Assembly (NCBI RefSeq): GCF_002967765.1
Contig: NZ_PUHY01000015.1
Coordinates: forward strand, 1 to 64,000
DNA: 64,000 nt
Direction: 5' to 3'
Source of the DNA: Blastopirellula marina
Lineage (GTDB): Bacteria; Planctomycetota; Planctomycetia; Pirellulales; Pirellulaceae
Shown here: positions 26,084-34,856 of the stretch, piece after piece
Position numbering within the stretch: position 1 is the stretch's first letter
Layout: every line of letters begins with the position of its first letter
The notes under the pieces: generated by a model
What the model saw: the letters and a program-made list of their open reading frames with translations, nothing else
What the model was told of the DNA's origin: nothing
The model's database searches: none
Translations under genes and position numbers: made by a program

Positions 26084-26221
26084 ACCGCCTCACCTAGAAA
26101 TGCAAGGATGCAGATTCACCAATGCGCGTGATGCGTGGGGACTTTCTGCGAGGAGTTTTACCTCGTCAGAAACAGATCCCAATCGGTAACGTGTCATCGT
26201 GGGGGGAAGGATAGGAACACC

Positions 26222-29200
26222 ATGAATCATTCTCGGTCGATCCCGATGTACACGGATCGCAGGCTGCCACAAGTTCAGACAAGGAGAGTCGCGTTGAATT
26301 TGGCCACGCGTGTGCTAACCGTCGGTCTCGCCGCCGTCGTGTTAATTGGCACTGGGAAAGGGGTCGTCGCAAATCCGTTGACCGAGATCCAACTCGTCAC
26401 GTCAATGTCGGCGACAGGTCAACAACAGGGATCACTGCTAGAGAAGCGGAAGCAAGGCGAATTGCTTCAGCAAGCTCGAGCTGCCATGCAGCTAGGTGAA
26501 CTCGAAAAGGCTGAAGCACTCATCGAACGTTCCAAAGCGTTCAATGTTCCAGCTTCTTCTGCTTACAGCGAAGATGACACGCCGGAAAAGGCGACCAAGG
26601 CCCTGATGGAACTCAAGGCCGTGAAGTCGAACCCGGACTACCTTGGCCAAAAGCTCATGGGGCAATCGCCTGACATGTCGCAGCAAATGGCTTCGGAAGC
26701 TCTGGCTCGCGGAAAGGCTGCTTTGGACAGCGGTCAACGCGGGGCGGCGATGAACTACTATGAGCTGGCCTTGAAGCATGGCGGTCCCGACTTCCGGGGC
26801 AGTCAGTATTCTGTCGCAGCATTCCGCCGCGATCTGGAACAAGCGGGCTTGCAGACTTCCATCGGTAACGATGGTCCTGCTAACCCAGCCATGGCTCGTC
26901 TGCCACAAGTCAACGAACCGGCGGCACCTGCCACCACCAACAATCCTTACTCGGCTGCCGTCAACCCGCAAGGGAATGCTGATACGGCTCGACGCATGTT
27001 GTTGCAGGCTCGTATGGAACTGGCCAAGGGCAACGTCGCCCTGGCAGAAAAGTTGGTTGGTCAGGTCAAAGCCCTTGGTTTGGTCTACCCGGCTCACCAA
27101 GACTCGCCTGACAATGTCGACTACCTGATTCGCAAGCTGAATCAGATTGCTGCCAGCCCGGTTGGTCCTCAGTCGGCCTTCCAGTACGGCGAAGCACTCT
27201 TGCACCAGGCAGAAGGTCTGATGCTGTACGGCCAATATGACATTGCCGAACAGATGACTCGCCAGGTCGATTCGATGCACCTCGACTTCACCCGCGCACG
27301 TGTTTCCCCTCAGCGATTACTGACCGAGATTAGCCGACGTCGCAGTGGTGATAATGCTAACCCGATGGTCAGCCCAAGCGTGCCTCAAGCAGTTGCTGGT
27401 GACGCTCGCGCGAAAGAACAAGCCATCTTGGTTCAAGCGAAGACCGCTCTCGATCGTGGTGATGTTGGCACTGCCGAAGCCTTCGCAAAGCAAGCTGCAT
27501 CGATCGGTAACGGCAATTACCAATCGGGCGACCTTCGCCCAGACTTGCTGTTGCTAGAAATCGCCCGTGCGAAAGCATCCAGCCCGATCCGTCATGCTGG
27601 TGCTACACAAGACATGGGTGGTGTTGGCTTCCCGGTCGCTCAGGGGATCTACAATCCAGAAAGTGACGACACTCGCAACATGCCGGCTTCCGCTCAAGGT
27701 GGAGCAACCGGTGAAGCTGGTATTCGCTACCTGCACGAAGGGGAACAAGCCCTCGTTGCTGGTGACAAAGTGAAAGCCCGCAAGTTGTTCGAGGAAGCTT
27801 GGAAGTACGAAAATCAACTCGATCCGAATTCGCGTCAACGTCTGCAAGACTTCCTGCAACGTCAGACTAACCCGGTTACCTCCGGTGTTGCTCAGACAAG
27901 CGGGCCTTCCCCACTTGGCGAAGTGGATGCTCGTCAGCAAGTCTTGCTTCAGCAGATGATCGCAGAGGTCACTCGCGAACAGTCCAAGGCAGATGCCCTA
28001 CGAGAGTTCAGCCCGAAGGAAGGCTTGGAGAAGCTGACGATCGTTCGCGTCACGGTCGAACAATCGTCGATCGATGCCGTGGCCAAGAAGCAACTGCTCG
28101 CTCGTGTTGATCGTAGTATCGAATCGCTCGAAAACTACATCGATATGAATAAGTCGCAGATTGAACTAGACGAACGTAACGCTGCGATCGACGCTCAGAT
28201 CAAGAACGAACGCGACCTGCACTTGGAAGTCAACAACAAGTTGGCCGAGATGGTCGAGCAGTTCAACGAACTGATGGAACAGCAGCGTTGGCAAGAAGCC
28301 GAAGTCATTGCCCGCCAAGCTCGCGAAATGGATCCTCAGAATCCAGTCGTCGAAACCTTGGTATGGAAATCGAAGTTTGCTCGCCGATTCGCCCAGATCA
28401 ACGCGATGAAGGACGATAAGGAGCAAGGCTTCTGGCAAGCTATGCACAATAGCGACCTCGCTTCGATTCCGTTCGACGACAACAATCCCTACCAATTTGG
28501 CCATACCGCCAAGGGATGGGAAGACATGACGATCGCTCGACAAAAGGCCCTCATGGAGCAGTCGCAACTGTCCGAGGACGAAGTCGAGATTCGTAAGGCT
28601 CTTAAGACCAAGGTCGATGTCAAGTTCGAGCGTCAATCGCTTCAGAGCGTGATGGAAACCCTGGGTAACATGGCTGGTATCAACGTGCAGTTGGATCCTC
28701 GCGGCCTCCAGGCTGAAGGGGTGACCTACGACACAGAAATCACCATCAGCATGCAACAAGCTGTCCGTCTGGAAAGTGCGTTGAATCATATCCTTGAACC
28801 GCTGCGTTTGAGCTACGTGATTCGTGACGAAGCGTTGGTCATCACCAGCGAATCGTTCCGCAGCCGCAACGTCTACCAGAAGGTTTACAGTGTCGCGGAC
28901 TTGGTTCTGCCAATTCCGAACTTTGTGCCTAGCTACAACATGGGTCTGCCAGGTGCGATCAAAGCGGCTTACGAAAGCCAAGGTCTCACCGGTGGTGGTT
29001 CCGCGATTCCAGGTGGCGGTAGCCCCGCTCCGCTTTTCGCTCAGAATCAGGACATGACCAACCCGAACGTTCTCGCTCAGGTTCCTCAAGGATTTATTCC
29101 TGGCTTGGGTGGAAGCGGCCAGACGGTCTCCGGCCAGCCGCAAGGCAACATGGGCTTCGGTCCAGGTAACGGCATCGGTGGTGGACCAGGTGGTTTCGGT

Positions 29201-30337
29201 GGTGGCGTTCAGCCTGACTTTGACTCGCTGATCGAACTGATCACGACCACGGTCGAACCAGATTCGTGGGAAGAACTTGGCGGTCCGGGCTCGGTCGCTC
29301 CGTTCGCTACGAACCTTAGCTTGGTTGTCAGCCAGACTCAAGAAGTGCATGATCGCTTGGCCGACTTGTTGGCTCAGCTGCGTCGTCTGCAAGATCTTCA
29401 GGTGACCATCGAAGTTCGCTTCATTACCTTGAACGACAACTTCTTTGAACGTATCGGTGTCGACTTCGACTTCGACATCGCCGACAACACCGACGGTAAC
29501 CTTTCGGGTGACCCGAGCGTGACGATCGGTTGGGACGGCACGGCGCCAACTTCCGACTTGGACCTGCAGTTCATGCAGCAAACCTTCGGAAATACGCTGC
29601 CTGCGATCGGTGGTCTGACCGGTTCGGCCGGTGCAACCTTCGGGTTCGCGATGCTGTCCGACATCGAAACTTACTTCTTTGTCAATGCTGCCCAAGGTGA
29701 CTTGCGATCGAACGTGATGCAGGCTCCGAAGGTGACCTTGTTCAACGGTCAAACGGCCTTCGTCTCGGATACCACGCAAACGCCATTCGTGACGAGTGTG
29801 GTTCCGGTTGTGGGGGACTTTGCCGCTGCTCAACAGCCGGTCATCGTGGTGCTCAACGAAGGTACGTCGCTCAGCGTCCAAGCGGTTGTCTCGCCTGACC
29901 GTCGCTTCGTCCGCTTGACCTTGGTTCCGTTTTTTAGCCGAATCGGCGATGTCCAAGAGTTCACCTTCGAGGGATCGACCACGACTCGATCGGACTCGAC
30001 GGTTGAAAACCCAGACTCCGCTGACGGTGGTACGACGACCGACAACACCGAAGACGTTCAAACCGGCACGACGATTCAGTTGCCTCAGTTCTCCTTCGTC
30101 ACCGTGAGCACGACTGTGAGTGTGCCAGACGGTGGTACGGTGCTCTTGGGTGGTATTAAGCGTCTAAGCGAAGAACGCCGCGAACGAGGTATTCCGGTGT
30201 TCAGCAAGCTGCCGTACATCAACCGATTGTTCCGCAACGTGGGTATCGGTCGCGAAACCCAAAGCCTCATGATGATGGTCACGCCTCGTATCATCATCCA
30301 AGAGGAAGAAGAAGCTCGCCTCGGTTTCACCCCGTAA
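26222..30337 (+). CDS. Secretin (PilQ/GspD-like) with N-terminal TPR-like repeats
   Basis: The start at 26222 (MNHSRSIPMYTDR) has a GGGGGAAGG ribosome site nearby and gives 1371 aa; a frame from 26135 is open but lacks a signal peptide at its front. A membrane/signal helix (about residues 25-45) is followed by four TPR-like units (ARAAMQLGELEKAEALIERS; RMELAKGNVALAEKLVGQV; AKTALDRGDVGTAEAFAKQA; EQALVAGDKVKARKLFEEA), a coiled region, an STN/N0-like domain (about 793-880, KVDVKFERQSLQSVMETLGN), a Gly-rich insert with the block at 994-1030, and the secretin core (about 1060-1365) with VPDGGTVLLGGIKR and LMMMVTPRII. It would form the outer-membrane ring of a pilus or type II secretion system. Confidence 0.93.
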   Translation: MNHSRSIPMYTDRRLPQVQTRRVALNLATRVLTVGLAAVVLIGTGKGVVANPLTEIQLVTSMSATGQQQGSLLEKRKQGELLQQARAAMQLGELEKAEALIERSKAFNVPASSAYSEDDTPEKATKALMELKAVKSNPDYLGQKLMGQSPDMSQQMASEALARGKAALDSGQRGAAMNYYELALKHGGPDFRGSQYSVAAFRRDLEQAGLQTSIGNDGPANPAMARLPQVNEPAAPATTNNPYSAAVNPQGNADTARRMLLQARMELAKGNVALAEKLVGQVKALGLVYPAHQDSPDNVDYLIRKLNQIAASPVGPQSAFQYGEALLHQAEGLMLYGQYDIAEQMTRQVDSMHLDFTRARVSPQRLLTEISRRRSGDNANPMVSPSVPQAVAGDARAKEQAILVQAKTALDRGDVGTAEAFAKQAASIGNGNYQSGDLRPDLLLLEIARAKASSPIRHAGATQDMGGVGFPVAQGIYNPESDDTRNMPASAQGGATGEAGIRYLHEGEQALVAGDKVKARKLFEEAWKYENQLDPNSRQRLQDFLQRQTNPVTSGVAQTSGPSPLGEVDARQQVLLQQMIAEVTREQSKADALREFSPKEGLEKLTIVRVTVEQSSIDAVAKKQLLARVDRSIESLENYIDMNKSQIELDERNAAIDAQIKNERDLHLEVNNKLAEMVEQFNELMEQQRWQEAEVIARQAREMDPQNPVVETLVWKSKFARRFAQINAMKDDKEQGFWQAMHNSDLASIPFDDNNPYQFGHTAKGWEDMTIARQKALMEQSQLSEDEVEIRKALKTKVDVKFERQSLQSVMETLGNMAGINVQLDPRGLQAEGVTYDTEITISMQQAVRLESALNHILEPLRLSYVIRDEALVITSESFRSRNVYQKVYSVADLVLPIPNFVPSYNMGLPGAIKAAYESQGLTGGGSAIPGGGSPAPLFAQNQDMTNPNVLAQVPQGFIPGLGGSGQTVSGQPQGNMGFGPGNGIGGGPGGFGGGVQPDFDSLIELITTTVEPDSWEELGGPGSVAPFATNLSLVVSQTQEVHDRLADLLAQLRRLQDLQVTIEVRFITLNDNFFERIGVDFDFDIADNTDGNLSGDPSVTIGWDGTAPTSDLDLQFMQQTFGNTLPAIGGLTGSAGATFGFAMLSDIETYFFVNAAQGDLRSNVMQAPKVTLFNGQTAFVSDTTQTPFVTSVVPVVGDFAAAQQPVIVVLNEGTSLSVQAVVSPDRRFVRLTLVPFFSRIGDVQEFTFEGSTTTRSDSTVENPDSADGGTTTDNTEDVQTGTTIQLPQFSFVTVSTTVSVPDGGTVLLGGIKRLSEERRERGIPVFSKLPYINRLFRNVGIGRETQSLMMMVTPRIIIQEEEEARLGFTP

Positions 30338-30370
30338 GCGAACTTTCGGTTAACTCGATTATGACCTCCT

Positions 30371-30413
30371 GCCGCCGTGAAATGTCTTCGGACTTTCACG
30401 GCGGTACTTTTTT
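30371..30413 (+). terminator. Terminator of the secretin gene
   Basis: An 11-bp stem CCGCCGTGAAA/TTTCACGGCGG (30372-30382 with 30394-30404) precedes TACTTTTTTG, shortly after the stop at 30337. Confidence 0.85.
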
Positions 30414-30526
30414 GCGCGTCGGTCACTTATCGCGTACAATGGAAGATGTAGTCTGGCAAATTGCCAGCCTGATCGTCGGCCCAAGCCGCTTCCCTGCTTC
30501 ATGAATCACAGTTTGAAGGATGCCAC

Positions 30527-31003
30527 GTGGCCAAGTTTGTATTGTTTCTCGGCGTGTTGTTTGCCATGACGGCGGTGGCTGCAGGGGCGATGGAGCACGC
30601 TGTCCGCGGAATGATTATTCGTGATACGACCGAAGGAGAAGCTGCGCCCAAAGCTTCCGAAGAACTTTCCGATCCTGCCCCCAACGCCGAGGCAGCCAAA
30701 CGGCTTGCCCAGTACGAGACAGGCGTTCGTTATCACATGTATCACGGACTAGCGATGATCGGCCTGGGTGTGGTCATGGCTATCTCGGCTCGCGGGCAAG
30801 TCCTGGGGCTGATTGCCGCACTTGTGATGGTGGTCGGTGTGAAGCTATTCAGTGGGACGCTTTATCTGATATCCGCTTTCGGAATGGCAGAACTGACGAT
30901 GTTGGTGCCAATTGGCGGTAGTTTGCTGTTGTTGGGATGGTTGCTATTTCTAGGTGTTGTCTTGTTATTCGATCCGCTAGTCGACAAAGAAGATCTGGAC
31001 TAG
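30527..31003 (+). CDS. DUF423 family membrane protein
   Basis: This 158-aa membrane protein probably starts at the GTG at 30527, with GAAGGA a few bases before it. It has four hydrophobic segments. Motifs of the DUF423 family include a GAFGAH-like start (here AGAMEHAVRG), YETGVRYHMYHGLAMIGLG, LFSGTLYLISAFG and VPIGGSLLLLGWLLF. Between helices 1 and 2 is an extra charged linker (residues about 36-60, GEAAPKASEELSDPAPNAEA) that is longer than usual. Function is unknown. The AI-2E transporter follows after 75 bp, so the two may be co-transcribed. Confidence 0.9.
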   Translation: MAKFVLFLGVLFAMTAVAAGAMEHAVRGMIIRDTTEGEAAPKASEELSDPAPNAEAAKRLAQYETGVRYHMYHGLAMIGLGVVMAISARGQVLGLIAALVMVVGVKLFSGTLYLISAFGMAELTMLVPIGGSLLLLGWLLFLGVVLLFDPLVDKEDLD

Positions 31004-31078
31004 TAACGATCCGAGAACCCTCCGACAATCCGAGTTGTCGTCTTGCTGTCTTGAACGAACGTCAAAGTTAGGTCCTCT

Positions 31079-32365
31079 ATGAGTCGAATTGCCAAGCTGG
31101 AACGGGAACTTCGCGGACAGACCATTTGCCAGGCGATCTTGGTGGGTGGCTTTGCACTTGTCGCCCTTACGCTTTTGCGACCTGTGCTGCTGCCGTTCGT
31201 GCTATCGATTTTCATTGTCAGCGGCTTGACGCCGGTTCTCTCAGGGATCGAGTCTCGATTTTCAACGACGCGGTTGGTTGCTGTGGTGATCGCTTCGGTT
31301 GTTGGGCTTGCTCTTGTTTTTCTACTTTGGTCGATCTTGTGGGTTTCGGTTGCCCAACTAGCAGACGAAAGCCCAAAGTATCTGGAGCGAATTCGCGCGA
31401 CAGCCACATACGTGCAAGATACGATGCAGAAGATGTCGGACAGCATCACGAACGCGCTGGGGACGGCTAATAGTTCTGAGACGAGTAAAACTTCCGAAAC
31501 CAAAGAAGAGGGAGCAAACGTCGCGGAAGCGGCTCAGCCGGATGCTGTCGAAGCAGAAAAGATCGTGGAAGCGGACAACGATAACTCTTCTACGAATTCA
31601 GATCAAACGGCTGACAAATCCAACGATGCGCAGCCCAATGGCAATCCCCTTAGTCGCCAGTTGGGGAGTCAGGTCACGAAGTTGTTTGAGTGGGCCTTGG
31701 CTGGAATTCGAGATGCCACAATTGAAGTGGTGACTTCGGGAACGATGGTGGTGATCTTCGTCTTCTTCCTGTTGTTAGGGAGTTCTCAGGCGATTCCAGG
31801 GAATGAAACATGGCGGGAGATCGACTCCAAAATCCGCGAATACATTGTCACGAAAACGCTCATCTCATTTTTTACCGGTATCGCGTTCGCGTTTTCACTT
31901 TGGCTGTTCGGTATTCCACTCGCCATCGTGTTTGGACTGATGGCCTTTCTGTTTAACTTCATTCCGAACATCGGACCAATTTTGGCGTGCTTGTTGCCAC
32001 TGCCATTGATCATTTTCCACCCTGAATTGAGTGTCTTTGAGATGGTTTTGGCGATCACGGTCTCATCAGCCGTTCAGATTGTCAGTGGCAACGTCGTCGA
32101 GCCGCGAATGATGGGAGATTCGTTCGATGTTCACCCTATCGCCATTCTGCTGGCGTTAATGTTCTGGGGGCTCATCTGGGGCATCGTCGGCATGTTTCTC
32201 GCCGTACCGATGACCGCGATCATGAAGATCTTGTTCGCGAAGTTCAAAATGACGAAGCCTCTCGCCGACTTACTGGCGGGCCGATTCGATAGCGAAAGCT
32301 TTCGGAATTTCTATTTCGGAGAAGGGGACGAGTCGCAAGAGCCTAAACCGGAGGCTTCGAATTAA
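31079..32365 (+). CDS. AI-2E family transporter / permease
   Basis: This 428-aa polytopic membrane protein begins MSRIAKLERELRGQTICQAI. Membrane segments occur near residues 18-55, 60-90, 210-240, 255-285, 295-330 and 335-380. The last third carries the family signature: GIAFAFSLWLFGIPLAIVFGLMAFLFNFIPNIGPI and VSGNVVEPRMMGDSFDVHPI with VGMFLAVPMTAIMKI. Members export autoinducer-2 or other solutes or act as Na+/H+ antiporters; substrate here is unknown. An unusual 70-residue acidic Ser/Glu/Asn/Asp insert (about 125-190) lies in the cytoplasmic or periplasmic loop after helix 2. Confidence 0.93.
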   Translation: MSRIAKLERELRGQTICQAILVGGFALVALTLLRPVLLPFVLSIFIVSGLTPVLSGIESRFSTTRLVAVVIASVVGLALVFLLWSILWVSVAQLADESPKYLERIRATATYVQDTMQKMSDSITNALGTANSSETSKTSETKEEGANVAEAAQPDAVEAEKIVEADNDNSSTNSDQTADKSNDAQPNGNPLSRQLGSQVTKLFEWALAGIRDATIEVVTSGTMVVIFVFFLLLGSSQAIPGNETWREIDSKIREYIVTKTLISFFTGIAFAFSLWLFGIPLAIVFGLMAFLFNFIPNIGPILACLLPLPLIIFHPELSVFEMVLAITVSSAVQIVSGNVVEPRMMGDSFDVHPIAILLALMFWGLIWGIVGMFLAVPMTAIMKILFAKFKMTKPLADLLAGRFDSESFRNFYFGEGDESQEPKPEASN

Positions 32366-32394
32366 AAAAAGGCACCCTCTGTATCGAAGGTGCC
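32362..32394 (-). terminator. Terminator of the small zinc-ribbon gene
   Basis: A 6-bp stem GGCACC/GGTGCC (32371-32376 with 32389-32394) is followed on the minus strand by a T run (32364-32370), downstream of the minus-strand gene ending at 32520 and convergent to the AI-2E gene. Confidence 0.6.
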
Positions 32395-32519
32395 GTTAGC
32401 AAAATCATTGGGAGGGTCGCCGCTAGAACAAGTTCGGCAGCGAATTCACCCAAGGATCTCTTGTTGGCGAAGCGACCAATGCTTAGATCAAATCGATCCT
32501 GACGAAAGACGTCGGTGGC

Positions 32520-32714
32520 TTATTCGTCGTTTTCCATGCGATAGGCGATCTCGTCGTCCGTGTGAAGTTCGGATTCACACTTCTCGCAAATGGTCGCGTT
32601 GTCATCTTGTTCGAGTCCTCGGACTACGTTGTCGCAGTGAGCGCAACGATACATCCGTTTGAAGCAAATCGAATTGCTGTTCACCAGGAAACCGTCGTGG
32701 GGAATGACGATCAT
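32520..32714 (-). CDS. Small zinc-ribbon protein (64 aa)
   Basis: The acidic 64-aa product contains one Cys4 ribbon: CAHC at residues 24-27 and CEKC at 43-46, with an acidic loop between (EQDDNATI). The C-terminus is ELHTDDEIAYRMENDE. The acidic charge and single ribbon resemble small metal-binding regulatory proteins, but the role is unknown. A terminator lies downstream on the same strand. Confidence 0.75.
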   Translation of the reverse strand: MIVIPHDGFLVNSNSICFKRMYRCAHCDNVVRGLEQDDNATICEKCESELHTDDEIAYRMENDE

Positions 32715-33153
32715 GACTTGGGCCTCACTTGAATAACTGGCAATTAGGAAAGAATGAATATCATGCCCAGGCTGAAGCGCGGGTTACCTGGTTATGACGC
32801 AAAATCGAAAAAGGTATCTTGATATATCGCTATAGAGTACGTGAAAGATCCGGTCCAAAACAGGAACGAAACCAGAACGGTGTCATTGAAGTCATTGCCA
32901 GTTAACGTCTTACATGAATCAGGAAAGATCAAAATTCGTTAATATGGATTATGATCGAATCACCAATGAGGTGGATTCGCAACACCACCTGCCCCGGCAA
33001 TTCAAGGGGACTGTAATTCATTCGCGATGATCGAATGTTTACGGCGTATAGCTAGATCGGTGTACGCCTGAAAATCACAAAGAGTGATTTCGCGAGTAAG
33101 CGATAAAAGGAACGGCAACGCCTTCATCAGGAGTTCATGATGAAGATTGCGGA
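32715..33153. other. Intergenic region, 439 bp
   Basis: No gene is supported. The AT-rich left part (32800-32960) may hold the promoter of the zinc-ribbon gene. Two small structures are visible: a 6-bp stem AGGTGG/CCACCT (32969-32974 with 32985-32990), and ATGATCGAAT repeated at 32951 and 33026. Neither fits a known RNA. Confidence 0.4.
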
Positions 33154-34296
33154 TTAGTGCTTCAAAGATTCCCAAGCATGAATCAGCAACTCGGCAGCTC
33201 GATTCACTTCTTCTTCCGAGGTGTACCAGCCAACGCTGAGGCGGATGGTTCCTTGTCGGTCCTGGGTTGGGACGTTCATCGCAGCGAGAACGGGCGAACA
33301 GTTCTTTCCCGCCACCGTATCGCTGGCGGACGTCGCGGCACATAGCTCGGGTACGCGTCGCAGCATCTCTTGTCCGGAAACACCAGGAAAGTTGATGCAG
33401 AGTGTGTTCGGCAAACGTTCTGCTTTTGCTCCGTGGACGACGACTCGATCCGGGATCGCATGGGTCAGCTTCTGCGTCAGCAACTTCGTCAGGCCTGTCA
33501 GTTTCTCATCGGCAGCATCAATGCTGCGTCCGACCAAATTGGCCGCTTTGCCCATGCCAACCCAAGCCATGACATTCTCAGCCCCGGCACGCAAAGAATG
33601 TTCAGCCCCTCCGCCATGAATGATTGGCTGAATAGGCGTTCCTTCTCGAAGATACAGTGCCGCTCCCCCTTTGGGGCCATAAAACTTATGAGCCGAGATA
33701 CTGAGCAGATCGACACCCAACTGTCGTGGATTTACATGAATTTTGCCGGCGGCTTGGCAAGCATCAGTGTGGAATAGAATCTCGCGTTCGCGGCAGAGAT
33801 TTGAAAGCTGCCGAAGGGGCTGGAGTACGCCTGTCTCGTCGTTGGCCAACATGATTGAAACCAGCTTTGTCGTCGGGCGAATCGCATCGAGCAGGGCATC
33901 CGGATGAACAATTCCGTAGCGATCCACCGGGACAACGGTCACGTCGCAGCCCATCTTCTGGCAATAGCTTGCCGAGCCAACCACCGCTGGATGCTCGATC
34001 GCCGAGATCACCATGTGGCAAGGGGTTCGCTGTGCGAGATGCTCCGCCATGGCCCCCTTGATCCCTAGATTGCAGCTCTCGGTGCCGGTGGCGCAAAAGA
34101 TGACTTCGTCGGAAGTGACATTTAACAAATGTGCGACCTGACCGCGTGCGTCCTCCAAAGCTTCGTCAATCGCTCGGCTGGCGGCGTACATACCGTCAGG
34201 ACATGCGAAAAACTCCGCCATAAACGGGAGCATGGCCTCCTGAACGCTAGGTGCGATAGGAGTTGTCGCGTTGTAATCGAGGAAGATTGACTTCAT
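33154..34296 (-). CDS. Cysteine desulfurase (NifS/IscS)-family protein lacking Cys at the usual catalytic position
   Basis: This 380-aa type I PLP enzyme fold has FLDYNATTPIAPSVQ, GTESCNLGIKGA, the His stacking on PLP (SAIEHPAV, H102), HTDACQAAG (D178), and SAHKFYGPKGG with the PLP lysine K204. In IscS the catalytic Cys lies in the loop GSACTSASLEPSYVL. Ungapped alignment here gives TSASDTVAGKNCSPVL, placing Asp326 at that Cys; nearby Cys residues are C319 (seven before) and C333 (seven after). So the enzyme may use C333 or C319, or may not be a desulfurase. The start overlaps the stop of the 95-aa gene by one base (TGATG), so they are co-translated. A function in sulfur mobilisation is a family inference. 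Confidence 0.85.
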   Translation of the reverse strand: MKSIFLDYNATTPIAPSVQEAMLPFMAEFFACPDGMYAASRAIDEALEDARGQVAHLLNVTSDEVIFCATGTESCNLGIKGAMAEHLAQRTPCHMVISAIEHPAVVGSASYCQKMGCDVTVVPVDRYGIVHPDALLDAIRPTTKLVSIMLANDETGVLQPLRQLSNLCREREILFHTDACQAAGKIHVNPRQLGVDLLSISAHKFYGPKGGAALYLREGTPIQPIIHGGGAEHSLRAGAENVMAWVGMGKAANLVGRSIDAADEKLTGLTKLLTQKLTHAIPDRVVVHGAKAERLPNTLCINFPGVSGQEMLRRVPELCAATSASDTVAGKNCSPVLAAMNVPTQDRQGTIRLSVGWYTSEEEVNRAAELLIHAWESLKH

Positions 34297-34583
34297 CAGA
34301 CCTTTGGAAGCGATCCTTTAAAGCCGAATTCTGTGTAGGCTTTGGGAAGGACAATCGCCGTTATCTTGATATAGCTGATCGAGCGAAATGGGATAATCGC
34401 CTGGCGGGCACCAATTGCATCCGGCGTTTGTCGCTGAACAACCATCAGGTTGTCGTCGTAAACAAAGCCCACAAAAGGAATTGACTCATTTAGCTCGGTC
34501 ATAATAACCCCTTTTTGGGGCATATCCTTGGGCCATCGCTCAAGGAGGTCGAGCCAGAGGTTCTTCTCAGTGCTGTCTGTCAT
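34296..34583 (-). CDS. Hypothetical protein coupled to the cysteine-desulfurase-like gene (95 aa)
   Basis: The 95-aa product begins MTDSTEKNLWLDLLERWP and has a mixed alpha-beta pattern with a hydrophobic core strand (IPFVGFVYDDNLMVVQRQ; AIIPFRSISYIKITAIVLP). This looks like a small beta-barrel or SH3-like domain; I do not recognise it. The stop overlaps the ATG of the next gene (TGATG), showing they form one transcriptional unit and suggesting a shared job. There is no signal peptide. Confidence 0.7.
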   Translation of the reverse strand: MTDSTEKNLWLDLLERWPKDMPQKGVIMTELNESIPFVGFVYDDNLMVVQRQTPDAIGARQAIIPFRSISYIKITAIVLPKAYTEFGFKGSLPKV

Positions 34584-34856
34584 CGTTTATGAACTTGGAA
34601 TGAGGAATGCCAGGGGGTGGGTATCAGCATCTCCAAAATTCGGCGTGAGACCGACTAGCAGTCCAACAAAGTTCCCTTAGCCTGCGAATCCCAATCCCTT
34701 GTCGAAACAGGCAAAACCGTTACGAATAGAGGGGTTGCGGCCTGGGCTGGAATACAAAACGCTCGACAATTACCGCGAAATCGGTGATAATCAACACTGG
34801 CCATGCACCGCAAAAAGCTTTTCTTGAGACTTCTCCGCAATTAAGGATTTCTGGAT

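Larger units (their letters stand above)
25837..26221. other. Intergenic region between the pilM operon and the secretin gene, 385 bp
   Basis: This holds the terminator of the upstream operon (25871-25905) and a candidate promoter for the secretin (26055-26083). No additional gene is supported. Confidence 0.6.

Noticed and set aside
28166-30061. A 631-aa minus-strand frame opposite the secretin
   Set aside because: The plus strand encodes recognisable secretin motifs throughout; the antisense frame shows no domain and its amino-acid mix is that of reversed codons.
33285-33345. Frameshift pair in the desulfurase active loop
   Set aside because: I translated both other frames across the loop and neither gives an S-x-A-C motif, and the ungapped alignment on both sides keeps register, so a substitution is more likely than paired indels.
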